Source: Candidatus Sumerlaeia bacterium (GTDB taxonomy: Bacteria > Sumerlaeota > Sumerlaeia > SLMS01 > JAHLLQ01). Taken from it: a stretch of 64,000 bases of DNA. The stretch is taken from contig JANQSL010000171.1 in the NCBI GenBank assembly GCA_028284075.1, positions 1 to 64,000 of the forward strand, written 5' to 3'. Shown here one piece after another: positions 17,557-27,161 of this stretch. The notes under the pieces are model-generated. The model was not told where the DNA came from. It did no database searches and was given only the letters and a program-made list of their open reading frames with translations. The stretch's first letter is position 1. Each line of letters begins with the position of its first letter. The position numbers and the translations under genes are program-made.

Positions 17557-18945
17557 ATGGGAGAGAGTCTTTCGATCATGCGGATCATTTGGGGATTCAC
17601 ATTCAGGGCCGCGAGAGCCCTGCTCCCACTCTTCTGTCTCGGCGGAGCACATGCCGAATGGTTGAGCGTTCCATCTGCTCAGCCGCCGGATGCCAATCCT
17701 CTCAAGGGGTTCATGCCTTACCGCGGGAGCTATGATTTTCCCCATTCGATGGAGTATCAGTACTTCGCTTTCGATGACCTGATGCCTTCTTTGGATACCC
17801 CGGACTTCGATACCACCATCGAACCCTTTCTCGAAGAAGTGAGCGGTCGGGGAAATCATGCCGTCTTCCGCATATATCTCGACTATCCGGACGAGCGTTA
17901 CGCGGTCCCTCAATGGCTTCGGGACGCCGGTGTCACGGCAACCTCCTACAGCAGTCATGGTGGCGGCCTCAGCCCGGATTACGATCACCCCGCCCTCCTG
18001 GCAGCCTGCGAATCCCTGATTTCCCTGCTTGGAGCACGCTATGATGGAGATCCGCGGATCGGCTTTCTCCAGGTCGGGCTGCTTGGCCACTGGGGAGAAT
18101 GGCATACTTATCCGAATGGCCATCTTTTTGCCGCGACAGAGACTCAGAATCGGATACTGTCCGCTTTCGACAATGCCTTTAACAGCACATCTCTTCTCGT
18201 TTCACAGGACCTGATGTCTCACGATCCGATGGCGAACATTGATGATCATGACATTGGCTTCCATGACGACGCCTTTACCGAAGGAACTCTGGGTCCGGCA
18301 GACTGGAATTTCTATCCTCGTCTTGTTGACTATGGGTTCGACAAACGCTGGAGATCGATGCCCGTCGGGGGTGAGATCCTGCCAGGATTGCAGAACATTG
18401 TCTGGGACGACCCCTCCGGCGCGCCGCAGGACTATTCTGCCTGCGTGAATGTGACACACGCTTCGTGGCTGCTTAATCAGGCTCCTTTTGACAGCAACTG
18501 GGGTGTCGCGAAACGCGTCCGGGCAATTGAGGGAGGACGCCGTTTGGGCTATGACATTCGGGTCGTGGAAACCCGAATCGGGGCGCTCGATGGAGATCTT
18601 CGAGTCGGTGTTCGTTTTGAGAATACCGGTGTCGCGCCATTCTATTATCCATGGGCCATTGAGGTCGGCGTGTTCGGCCAGGACCGTGAGCTTCTGATTT
18701 CAGAGGAAACGGACTGGGACGTCCGAACCATTCTGCCAGACGGCGGTCCAATCGAGTTTACGGCAACTGTTCCCTTTTCAACCGATTGGACGGATTCGTT
18801 CGCATCTGCGGTCCGCATTGTCAGTCCGCTTGCCAATGGAAAACCCTTTCTTTTTTCAAACCGGAATCGAGAAGAAGACTGGGTGATTCTCGCCGAAATT
18901 TCTCAGTCTCTCGGCAGTGAACTGGAAGTATGGAGTGTCGAATGA
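17557..18945 (+). CDS. exported DUF4874/DUF4832 family protein
   Basis: 462 residues from the ATG with an AAGG ribosome site; an ATG at 17578 gives an equally good signal peptide (ALLPLFCLGGAHA). Family landmarks are the early NPLKGFMPY, then FRIYLDYP, then GFLQVGLLGHWGEWH near the middle, and a C-terminal immunoglobulin-like DUF4832 portion (GVRFENTGVAPFYYPW). The TIM-barrel-like half with conserved Trp/Glu/His resembles glycoside hydrolases, but no biochemical function is established that I can cite. It is followed by a coupled, much larger homologue. Confidence 0.78.
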   Translation: MGESLSIMRIIWGFTFRAARALLPLFCLGGAHAEWLSVPSAQPPDANPLKGFMPYRGSYDFPHSMEYQYFAFDDLMPSLDTPDFDTTIEPFLEEVSGRGNHAVFRIYLDYPDERYAVPQWLRDAGVTATSYSSHGGGLSPDYDHPALLAACESLISLLGARYDGDPRIGFLQVGLLGHWGEWHTYPNGHLFAATETQNRILSAFDNAFNSTSLLVSQDLMSHDPMANIDDHDIGFHDDAFTEGTLGPADWNFYPRLVDYGFDKRWRSMPVGGEILPGLQNIVWDDPSGAPQDYSACVNVTHASWLLNQAPFDSNWGVAKRVRAIEGGRRLGYDIRVVETRIGALDGDLRVGVRFENTGVAPFYYPWAIEVGVFGQDRELLISEETDWDVRTILPDGGPIEFTATVPFSTDWTDSFASAVRIVSPLANGKPFLFSNRNREEDWVILAEISQSLGSELEVWSVE

Positions 18946-21900
18946 AACGGGTTCCGAATCTGTTTTTCAAGCTCGTGGTCGGTCTTCTGATCTGTCTTCA
19001 TCCAGGAGCCGCACAGTCAACGGATATCACCTACACTTCATCCATGGAGGACTTTCTCAATCCGGAGCGAGGGCTTTATGCCTTCGGGCAAATGCAGGAT
19101 GGTTATTCTTTTTCAAGTCTGCGAAACTCCGGAGCAGCCCTCGTTTACGGAGAGATTTATCTGCCGGAATTTCGAACCTCCGTTATCAGCTCAACCCGGC
19201 TTGAGGAAGTCGACCGGGCTTTTGGCCGTGTCCGAACCGCCGGTGTAAAGGTCATCCCAAGGGTCGTTTATAACAAGGCTATCGGCGCCGAGGATGCACC
19301 TCTTGATATCGTTCAAGCTCACATTGATCAGCTTGCACCGGTTTTCGAATCCAATCGCGATGTGATTGTGTTTATTCAAGCCGGATTCATCGGTTCATGG
19401 GGAGAATGGCACAGTTCAACAAACGACCTGACGTCTCCCGGAAACCGAAGTGCGGTCATCAACACAATGCTGGAAAAGTTTCCGGAAGGCCTTTTCATTC
19501 AGCTTCGACAGCCGATATTCAAATGGGACTGGGCTCAGGGTCGGCAGATACTTCCGGAAGAGGCATTTACCGGAACGGGTATTGCCCGTCTTGGACATCA
19601 CAACGACTGCTTTCTTGCAAGTGAGACTGATTTCGGAACTTATCCCTCCGACAATATCGAGCTCTGGAAAAGCAGGGTCGCCTGGGATACACAGTTTACG
19701 CCGATGGGGGGAGAAACATGCTCTGTCAGCGATTTCTCCAACTGCGGTTTTGCAATTCCTGAAATGGAACGTCTTCATTGGAGTTACCTGAACAAGGACT
19801 ACAACGGGCAGGTCATCTCTGAGCTTGGCCCGTGTTGGGAGGAAATCCGGCGAAGGCTCGGCTATCGATTCGAACTGACCGAAGCATCGCTGCCGGATTC
19901 CATTTCCCCCGGAAGCACGTTCGACCTGACTGTTCGGATCCGTAATTCAGGCTTCGCTCCAGTCTACAATGAACGCCCCGTTTATTTGAGGCTTTTATCA
20001 GACGATTTCGTCCTGTCCGAGGAAAGGATTGCGACGGCCGACCCGCGGCGCTGGCTTCCTGGTGGCGAACACATCGTAACCGCTCAGTTTGTCACTCCTC
20101 CGGGCTTTTCCGGTTCATCTGTCGATCTGGCTTTGTGGCTTCCCGATGAGGCTTCCATTCTCTCGGCTGATTCCCGTTACTCGGTGCGTTTTGCAAACGA
20201 GGCTGTTTGGGATGACACCCTGGGGCATAATCTTTTGGGAAGCGTTACCGTCTCCGCTTCGGGATGCAATTCCGCGCCATCAATCCAAACAGATGGCGAC
20301 ACGAGCGACTGGGGATCCATCCCACCCTTACAGCAGGATGCGATAGGGGACCATGGTTCTTCGGAAGTCGATCTCGTCGCGGTTTCGGCAATCAACGATG
20401 CCGAAAATCTCTACCTTAGAATTCAATCATCCAGCCCTTATCTCTTCACTGACTGGCTGACTTCAGATCATATGGGTATTTTTGTGGATACAGACGCGAA
20501 TGCCGCGACGGGCTATTCATTCGAGGGGATCGGGTCAGAGTTTCTGTTACAGGGTCTGTCACTGTTCGATCAACGTGGAGGCGGATTTAACGAAGGGCTG
20601 CTTTCGGTCTCCGCAGTCGGCGCTCCTCTGGTGGAAACAACAGACGTGGAAATTGCCATACCCCTCGATGCGATGTACGATGACCAGTCCCCATTGTTTC
20701 CCGACCCTCCCTCCACCATTCGCCTTGGACTTTACGGTGACAGCGAAAGTTATGTGACAGAGGAACGCCTCCCGGACTCCGGCGCACTCACGATTAATCT
20801 CGTCGAGCCCGCAACATCAGTCGGGATGGCTTCATTGACGATGCATGCATCCCCCGGGGGACGCATTCTGAGCCCGAACGAGGTACAGACAATTCATGAA
20901 TGTGGGAGTCTTGTTGATATAATCGCGGAACCCGATTCCGGCTATGTCTTCGCAGGCTGGACAGGCAAGGGAGTTACCGATATCGACGATTCCCAGTCTC
21001 TCTCCACAAAAATCGAACTCTCAGGAGACTCCTCTCTGCGGGCCACTTTCGAGCCGCTTGCCGGCAACCTTCTTCACAATGGCGATTTCGGTCATGGACT
21101 GGAAGGCTGGAACACCCTTACAACGAAAGAAGAGAGCACAACGGCCGAAGTGATTTCAAACTCGCTTCAGCTTGAGAGTTTGATCGGAGAGACCGGAGTT
21201 TGGCAGCAGTTTTCGACCGGTGGAGCGGGCAAGGTCGTCAGTGTGATGGGACGTTGGTGGAGTGATCCACCAGCGGAGGAGAGTTTCTCAGCTGAGGTGC
21301 TGGTTATTAACGGAGACCGGCTTCCCGCTTCGATTCCGTCGGAACGGGATGGCGTTGCCGATGCGGTGACCATGTTTCGTCTCGAAGGAAATGCGTCGTA
21401 TTCCGGCTCCTTCGCGGCGGCTGAAGGAATTCCATGGAGGACCTTCTTTGTTGCCGCTTCGGACCATGCAACGGTTCTGCTACGCGTTCTGAATCAAACC
21501 GGACAACCCGGCAGCGTGACATTCGACAATCTTCAGGTGCGCGGTGTCGCACCCGCCGGAACGGTTGAAACTCCACCTTCAGGGTTTGCCGTGAAGACGA
21601 TGTCTTTTCCTCATCTCGGACTTTCGCGCCTGGCCGAGCACCCTGTTACCCACCAACTTTACGCGATCGAGGATTTCGCAAGAACGGAGAACGGCCCTCG
21701 TCTTTATCGAGTCTCCACCGATGCGGAAAATCTTGCGTCCGAGTTCGTAATCGGAGTCAGGCAAACCGGGCTTCCATTCGAGTCCAGACCGAGCAACTGG
21801 GCATCCGGTCTTGCATTTGACAGTTCTGGAAATCTTTATATCTCCAGTCAGAACGGGTTTATTATCAAGGGGATCTGGAATTCTCTCGCCAATACATTCT

Positions 21901-22820
21901 CATGGATTTCGCTTCCCTCGCTGAACTTGATTCCGGAAGTCGGGAACCATGGTGTGGGGGGTCTTGCCATCGACTCTGCAAATCAGCGAATGTTCATCAA
22001 CTCGGGAGCGATCAAGCACGGAACGGGAAACTCTGATCCGGAGCCTGATCTGCCGGGCGGACTGAACACGCGGATCCTCATTTCGGATCTTGAAGGTGGT
22101 AACCTTCGAACGTGGTGCAGAGGGATTCGTCATCACTTTGGCATCACCCTCCGGCAGGACGGGACGCTCTTCGGTGTCGAGAACTCAACGGACTGCCCCA
22201 GTGCCGAGGAATTCAACATGTTGTTGGAAAACGACCATCACGGTCACCCGTTTCGCTTTGGAACCGATCGATCCGGCTCTGACGATGTTTTGGATTTGGC
22301 GGGGGAGGGCTTTGTTTGCGGGGAAACACCGTCGCCGTTCGGCTCCTTCGCATCAGCCATGGCGAATTATGGACCCGATGCCGTTCCTCAGCCGGGTGAG
22401 CGCGGATATTTGGACGGAGGGCTCTTTTACGGACTGAATCCGAATTCCGCTCCGACCGGGATTGATTTTTACGAACCCGATCTAATGGACAGCGGTGCTG
22501 TTCTTTTCCCTGAAGAGTACCATGGGCGTGCATTCATCGCCAGGTTCGGACAGCAGGTTCCCGATATCCCCGACGCCGGATACGACATCGTTTCAGCACG
22601 TGTTGACGAGGCGAATGGCGGGTTTGTCTGCAATGCGTTTCTTACCGGGCTTGCGAGACCCGTTGACCTTGTCTGTGCATCCAACGGCCGGATTTACTTT
22701 CTCGAGTACAGCGGAGTTCGAACCGGAGTCGCTTCCCACGACGGAACGCCATCGAGGCTCATTGAAGTCACCTGGACGGGGCAGGCAGCCAATCCAACCG
22801 ATACATGGATGATGCGGTAG
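18942..22820 (+). CDS. multidomain exported protein: DUF4832 + DOMON/CBM9-like + jelly-roll + sorbosone-dehydrogenase-like propeller
   Basis: About 1292 residues from the ATG that overlaps the previous stop (ATGA) and starts a signal peptide. Domains in order: DUF4874/DUF4832 (about 25-420: NPERGLYAF, GFIGSWGEWHSS, NSGFAPVYNERPVYLR); a DOMON/CBM9-like module with DTSDWGSIPPL and LYLRIQSS (about 440-620); a bacterial InlB-type repeat (SGYVFAGWTG, about 630-705); a carbohydrate-binding-like jelly-roll (LLHNGDFGHGLEGWNT, about 708-860); and a C-terminal six-bladed propeller like PQQ-type sorbosone/glucose dehydrogenases (GLAFDSSGNLYISSQNG, GIRHHFGITLRQDGTLFGVE, ENDHHGHPFRFG). The last resembles the family fold, but whether quinone is bound is not shown. 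It ends 15 bases from a convergent gene. Confidence 0.75.
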   Translation: MKRVPNLFFKLVVGLLICLHPGAAQSTDITYTSSMEDFLNPERGLYAFGQMQDGYSFSSLRNSGAALVYGEIYLPEFRTSVISSTRLEEVDRAFGRVRTAGVKVIPRVVYNKAIGAEDAPLDIVQAHIDQLAPVFESNRDVIVFIQAGFIGSWGEWHSSTNDLTSPGNRSAVINTMLEKFPEGLFIQLRQPIFKWDWAQGRQILPEEAFTGTGIARLGHHNDCFLASETDFGTYPSDNIELWKSRVAWDTQFTPMGGETCSVSDFSNCGFAIPEMERLHWSYLNKDYNGQVISELGPCWEEIRRRLGYRFELTEASLPDSISPGSTFDLTVRIRNSGFAPVYNERPVYLRLLSDDFVLSEERIATADPRRWLPGGEHIVTAQFVTPPGFSGSSVDLALWLPDEASILSADSRYSVRFANEAVWDDTLGHNLLGSVTVSASGCNSAPSIQTDGDTSDWGSIPPLQQDAIGDHGSSEVDLVAVSAINDAENLYLRIQSSSPYLFTDWLTSDHMGIFVDTDANAATGYSFEGIGSEFLLQGLSLFDQRGGGFNEGLLSVSAVGAPLVETTDVEIAIPLDAMYDDQSPLFPDPPSTIRLGLYGDSESYVTEERLPDSGALTINLVEPATSVGMASLTMHASPGGRILSPNEVQTIHECGSLVDIIAEPDSGYVFAGWTGKGVTDIDDSQSLSTKIELSGDSSLRATFEPLAGNLLHNGDFGHGLEGWNTLTTKEESTTAEVISNSLQLESLIGETGVWQQFSTGGAGKVVSVMGRWWSDPPAEESFSAEVLVINGDRLPASIPSERDGVADAVTMFRLEGNASYSGSFAAAEGIPWRTFFVAASDHATVLLRVLNQTGQPGSVTFDNLQVRGVAPAGTVETPPSGFAVKTMSFPHLGLSRLAEHPVTHQLYAIEDFARTENGPRLYRVSTDAENLASEFVIGVRQTGLPFESRPSNWASGLAFDSSGNLYISSQNGFIIKGIWNSLANTFSWISLPSLNLIPEVGNHGVGGLAIDSANQRMFINSGAIKHGTGNSDPEPDLPGGLNTRILISDLEGGNLRTWCRGIRHHFGITLRQDGTLFGVENSTDCPSAEEFNMLLENDHHGHPFRFGTDRSGSDDVLDLAGEGFVCGETPSPFGSFASAMANYGPDAVPQPGERGYLDGGLFYGLNPNSAPTGIDFYEPDLMDSGAVLFPEEYHGRAFIARFGQQVPDIPDAGYDIVSARVDEANGGFVCNAFLTGLARPVDLVCASNGRIYFLEYSGVRTGVASHDGTPSRLIEVTWTGQAANPTDTWMMR

Positions 22821-22834
22821 GGAGCTGCAAGGGC

Positions 22835-25006
22835 CTATTGAAATGAAAGCCAGTTGCCCACGGCTGCGGCCGGTTCTTCCGCCAGGCGATAGACAATGGC
22901 CAGCGGTTGATCAGGTGCGAATTCAGCAGGGTTGGGATCATCGCTTGTGAGGAGGAGTTCGAACTCTGAGCCATTTTCTCCGAAAACGGGAAGGCCCGCA
23001 AGCCCGCTGGAAAGGCCGGAAGGGTGCAGGAGACTGCGCGGAATTGCAAATTCCCACTCCGTTGCCGCCGCATTGCCTGTTGGCGCCACCATCGATGAAC
23101 CGATTGAGCCGTCATTGAAGCCTCCATCTCCCTGAGAGAAAAGTGATGAACCCTGTAGCAGCATCTCCGATCCGAGAATGTCGAGGCCGAACGGATTAAA
23201 ACCCGTTCCCGCCGTTCGATCCGTGTCGAAGTAAGTGTTGTTTCCACTTGCAGGATAGTCGTGCGAATTCCAGGTGACGACTCTCAGGTAGAGATTGGAA
23301 TCGTCATTGGCAACCCAGACTTCTCGAATATCAGAAGGAGCCGAACCGTTATCGTTTTCCGGATCACTCAGACAGAGGGCGGCCGGAGGCCAGTCTGAAA
23401 AGTCGTCGTTGATCGAGATCTCGGCGTACGTGGAGCACGGAGAGGTTGGTGTGGCTGTGAGCAGGACCGAGTTGTTATCCTCCAGCATTGCTGCCGAGCT
23501 GTCCTCGGCACGAACGACAAAGCTGTAGGTCGTGCCATTGTCCAGGCCGGTCACTCTGTATTCGTTGGCGAACGTATTGCCCCCCGCACCGTTTGTATAG
23601 TTTGCGGGAGGCGTTCCGCTGACACGACTGATAACATTCCATCCTGAGGTTCCAACAGGTCCTGGAGACTGGTCACTTGTGTAATAGATGTTGTATCTGA
23701 CCGGGGCCGACTGATCGCGTGCGACGTCCCAGCGAATCGTCACGGCACTGTCCCCTGCTACTGTCTCCTGAACGCCGATCCTGGCAAGGGGCGGGCTGTC
23801 GGATGGCCCCACAAAGGCGGCTTCCGTCGTGTCCCATGACGGTGGACTCGAATCAGGATTGTTTGTATACCACTGAAGTGCATCGATATTGAGTGCAGCA
23901 TTCAGAGCTGCATTTGTCTGATAAAGTGGCCATCCCTGTAACGCCTGCGTCTCAGTGATTTCCTGTTGGCGAATGGCAAGAGGGAGACCCGAGGGTTCAT
24001 CATAGCCCAGAGCGATGACACTGAACCCGTCAAGACGTTGCGCCTCAGCGTTCAGTTTTGGGGCAAAAGTGTGCTTGTTGTCGTTGAAGCCGGGCGATGT
24101 CAGATTTGCTGTACTGCTGTCAGTATAATAGCTTTCAAACATTACCATGTCGATGTCGGGGCGAGGCGTGAACTGATAGTGCTCAAAGTTGGAGTTGAAA
24201 AAGAAGAGCCCGCGGTTCAGGCAGAGAAATGAGTCACTATAGTCCGATCTGATTCTACTGATCAGAGATTCGAAGCCAGGAGCTGTCCACTCATGCTGTG
24301 TACCTCCGAAGGAGTTTGGAGCCGCCGTTTCGACCGTATCCATAAAGAGTCCGTCGCATCCCAGTCCCTTGCCTGTTGACGTGGTCAGCAATTCGTTGAT
24401 TCCCGCCCGGCCGTCTGTGCTTACAGCCATGGTTTGAATGATGTCGTACCAGAGAGGATCGCCGGCATTGACGAAAGCTCCACCAAACACGGCATTTCGA
24501 TCCGGCAGATTGTCTCCGTCTCCGTCGAGATAGAATCGGGCGTAGTTGTTGTTCGTCTGCACTCCCAGCGATGGTGTTCCTCCCATTGTGACAGTCGAGG
24601 CAATGGTCTCTGTCAGTGGATTCGCCCGGGGATCAACGCTGGGACCGGTTCCTCCGTTGGGGAGAATTGTATCACGTGCGCCCGGATCGTTGAAGATGAC
24701 TGATCGATCATCCTCGCCAATGGAGAGGTAACCCAGTACAAGAACATCATCATCTGTTCCGGAGATTTCGTCCGGTCCGGACTGAATAGTCTCCACGTCC
24801 GACCGGGTGATATTGGACAGAGCCTCGATGACTACGAGGCCGAAATTGTCTCGCGCCTGGGCGACCAATGTCGCGTCCCATGATCCGTAGTGGATGTAGT
24901 AACTTTCTCCAGCTGAGAAGCCCGGCTCAGCCGGTAATGGAGCCGCTCCGAGAAGAACTCCGGCAGCGATAAGCAAAGGTCGCGTTGAATGATTGGAAGT
25001 GGGCAT
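22835..25006 (-). CDS. exported GH114-like (polygalactosaminidase/TM1410) protein with FN3 and CBM9-like domains
   Basis: 723 residues with signal peptide (LLIAAGVLLGAAPLPA). The N-terminal about 370 residues show the GH114/TM1410 pattern: YYIHYGSWD, VLGYLSIGEDDRS near 95 and GCDGLFMDTVET near 225 (acidic residues after strand ends of a TIM barrel). Then follow an FN3 domain (about 415-520) and a DOMON/CBM9-like module (about 535-715: YAEISINDDFSDWPPA, NLYLRVVTWNS). Characterised GH114 members cut alpha-1,4-linked galactosamine polymers, but TM1410 relatives are uncharacterised. It is downstream of the tandem jelly-roll gene, separated by a terminator-like hairpin. Confidence 0.75.
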   Translation of the reverse strand: MPTSNHSTRPLLIAAGVLLGAAPLPAEPGFSAGESYYIHYGSWDATLVAQARDNFGLVVIEALSNITRSDVETIQSGPDEISGTDDDVLVLGYLSIGEDDRSVIFNDPGARDTILPNGGTGPSVDPRANPLTETIASTVTMGGTPSLGVQTNNNYARFYLDGDGDNLPDRNAVFGGAFVNAGDPLWYDIIQTMAVSTDGRAGINELLTTSTGKGLGCDGLFMDTVETAAPNSFGGTQHEWTAPGFESLISRIRSDYSDSFLCLNRGLFFFNSNFEHYQFTPRPDIDMVMFESYYTDSSTANLTSPGFNDNKHTFAPKLNAEAQRLDGFSVIALGYDEPSGLPLAIRQQEITETQALQGWPLYQTNAALNAALNIDALQWYTNNPDSSPPSWDTTEAAFVGPSDSPPLARIGVQETVAGDSAVTIRWDVARDQSAPVRYNIYYTSDQSPGPVGTSGWNVISRVSGTPPANYTNGAGGNTFANEYRVTGLDNGTTYSFVVRAEDSSAAMLEDNNSVLLTATPTSPCSTYAEISINDDFSDWPPAALCLSDPENDNGSAPSDIREVWVANDDSNLYLRVVTWNSHDYPASGNNTYFDTDRTAGTGFNPFGLDILGSEMLLQGSSLFSQGDGGFNDGSIGSSMVAPTGNAAATEWEFAIPRSLLHPSGLSSGLAGLPVFGENGSEFELLLTSDDPNPAEFAPDQPLAIVYRLAEEPAAAVGNWLSFQ

Positions 25007-25026
25007 TGGAACTACACCGTGGAGAG

Positions 25027-25063
25027 TTGGAAAAGCCCGGGTGCAGGAGAAACACCCGGGCTT
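25027..25063 (-). terminator. terminator/attenuator hairpin between jelly-roll and GH114-like genes
   Basis: Perfect 11-base arms AAGCCCGGGTG (25033-25043) and CACCCGGGCTT (25053-25063) with a 9-base loop. Read on the minus strand the stem is followed by TTTTCC, so it works in the direction from the jelly-roll gene into the GH114-like gene. It may partially terminate, lowering expression of the enzyme relative to the binding protein. Confidence 0.75.
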
Positions 25064-25105
25064 GATTACCCTCGGAGGGAGGGCAGGGGGAACCGAAGAA
25101 AGCGT

Positions 25106-27106
25106 TTAGTATTCGAGCAGTTGCCAGTCTGTTACCGAAGAGGGTGCACTAATGCCCGTCAGGTCGAACTCGATCGTATAGTTTCCAAACCCGTTGGCAT
25201 GGCCGGCGGCATAGAGCGGCACGCGAGCTGAGCCACTGAAGGGGGATTGGTATCCGATGTGGCCGTACCACGACGTGGTTGCCCAGTCCGGCAGAGGGTT
25301 GGTCAGATTCGCCGTTGTCAGTGTGATCAACTCCTGAATCCCCACACGCCACTCCAGAGCCCATGTGTTTGAGTCGATAATATAGCTGTTGCTGTTGACC
25401 TTCGCGGTTGTGTCAGTCGCGACAGTACCGTCCGGAATCATGTCGTCAATGTTACCAAAGGCATCCATCACGATCTTGGCCGCATCTCCCGCGCCTGCCG
25501 TACCGGAGAGCGCCGAGAAAGCCACCTCGATGTCTTCAACGTTGAATTTGGTGAACGTGTCGTCACCGGAATCCGCGGTCATTGCCCCCGTATTGGGATC
25601 CCAGACTGTCATACCGAAGTACAGATATGTGCCGTCGCTAATCAGGTAGGCGGCGGAGGTTCCGCCAATGCCTGCGGCGGCCGTGGAGTCGGCTTGAGTG
25701 GAAATCGGCGCTCCTGCATCCGTCAGTCTCTGAGCCCAGTCCTTCCAGTCGTCTCCGGTAATAACCGGATGGCCCCCACTGTTGCTGTAGATGGCGTCAA
25801 AGGTGGAGTCTGTGACATTCGGTGCGTCTATGGCGGCAATTTGAGGAACGACGTAGGTCAGACCCGTGGGTGAACCGCTTCCGGTGGACTCGACGATCTT
25901 GAAGTCGTCGACATAGATAATGCCCGTTTTGGCAACAGCATCCGGGTTCTGGAAGAGAATTTGATAGGAAACCACTTCCGTGAAATTTCCATCTCCGCCA
26001 GCCACTTCACGATCAAAAAAGGCAATCGTGTGATCGTCTGTGAAGCCTGTCGTGTTAAAGACCGGATCGGAGAAATTAATGAAACGCCATGTATCACCAT
26101 CCGATTCGTTAAACCGGATCCAGATGCTGGTATTCTGTGTGCTGGCAAAGGCGGGATCACCGGCAATATCCAGTTGAATCTGGAGATCATTGATATTCCC
26201 GGATCCACTGGGATTGATTTCATTGTACGCTTGAGAAAGGGTCGGTGTCACCGATGGCGTTCTGTCCACATTGGCAAATTCGAAGGCTGTTCCGGACATG
26301 GCCAGATCCACACCCAGAGCAAAACTGCCCTCGTTGGCATTGGCTCCACTGCCGGAGCGCGGCGTGACTGTCACTGTCCCCGAATTGCCGGCAAAGACTC
26401 CCGCGGCGGCGTTCGGATCGCTGTCTGCAAACTCGAAGTCATCGATCTGGACAACCGTGCCACCGCCTCCGAGTTCCTCGAATTCCAGTTTGTCGAGGAA
26501 GATGCTCTGAGCCGAGCCCATTGAGTCTCCGTCCGAGTCCTGGAAAATAATCTGGACGGCGTTCACCTGCTGGAGAATTCCGTCCACAACAGTGCTGTTG
26601 TTAAAATACGCAATGGGATGGTCGATGGTGTATGATGAACCCGCCAGAGCTGAATCCGTGAAATTGATGAACTGAAACTGATCGCCATCATTGTCAAAAA
26701 TCCGCACCCAGATGTTCGTGCCACTTGCTCCAAGGCCAAAGTCGGGATGTCCCTTGATATCCAGACGGACGGCAAAGTCCGCCGCCAGATCCGCGTCGGC
26801 GATGGGCGTGGTTAATATGTAGGGCGACGAGAGAAAGCGCTCGACCGTTACCGCATCGAAAGCCGTTCCGGTAAATTGAATGTCGTTTCGCAGAGAAAAC
26901 GAACCTTCAGACGCGTCTCCGCCGGAGCCTGATCCTGCTGCAATAGTGGCTGTGGTGCCCGCAAAAACCGTGGTGCCGGTCTGTGCAGCGGTGTCATCCG
27001 TCGCAAACTCAAAATCCTCCACAACTGTCTGAGCGGAGACTCCGGCAATTGCCAGAGCAAATCCGAGTAAGCCGGTTGTGGTTTTGGTCACTAAATTCGT
27101 TTTCAT
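25106..27106 (-). CDS. exported tandem jelly-roll carbohydrate-binding-like protein
   Basis: About 666 residues from the ATG that begins a signal peptide (GLLGFALAIAGVSAQ); an upstream in-frame ATG at 27364 would run inside the pilin gene and is rejected. Two homologous beta-sandwich repeats follow (each begins DDFEFA/EDFEFA and contains a GDxxxFINFxD strand and LDKLEFEE/VDDFKIVE). After them comes a CBM9/DOMON-like domain (about 430-655). No catalytic motif is seen. The last residues VTDWQLLEY resemble the end of the jelly-roll protein at 38257 (VRDWQAYE). It follows a pseudopilin gene after 55 bases. Confidence 0.75.
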   Translation of the reverse strand: MKTNLVTKTTTGLLGFALAIAGVSAQTVVEDFEFATDDTAAQTGTTVFAGTTATIAAGSGSGGDASEGSFSLRNDIQFTGTAFDAVTVERFLSSPYILTTPIADADLAADFAVRLDIKGHPDFGLGASGTNIWVRIFDNDGDQFQFINFTDSALAGSSYTIDHPIAYFNNSTVVDGILQQVNAVQIIFQDSDGDSMGSAQSIFLDKLEFEELGGGGTVVQIDDFEFADSDPNAAAGVFAGNSGTVTVTPRSGSGANANEGSFALGVDLAMSGTAFEFANVDRTPSVTPTLSQAYNEINPSGSGNINDLQIQLDIAGDPAFASTQNTSIWIRFNESDGDTWRFINFSDPVFNTTGFTDDHTIAFFDREVAGGDGNFTEVVSYQILFQNPDAVAKTGIIYVDDFKIVESTGSGSPTGLTYVVPQIAAIDAPNVTDSTFDAIYSNSGGHPVITGDDWKDWAQRLTDAGAPISTQADSTAAAGIGGTSAAYLISDGTYLYFGMTVWDPNTGAMTADSGDDTFTKFNVEDIEVAFSALSGTAGAGDAAKIVMDAFGNIDDMIPDGTVATDTTAKVNSNSYIIDSNTWALEWRVGIQELITLTTANLTNPLPDWATTSWYGHIGYQSPFSGSARVPLYAAGHANGFGNYTIEFDLTGISAPSSVTDWQLLEY

Positions 27107-27161
27107 GACTGCATGGCCTCCTGTGTCGGTTGTTGCCTGATGCGGTTGGAGTGGTTTGCTC

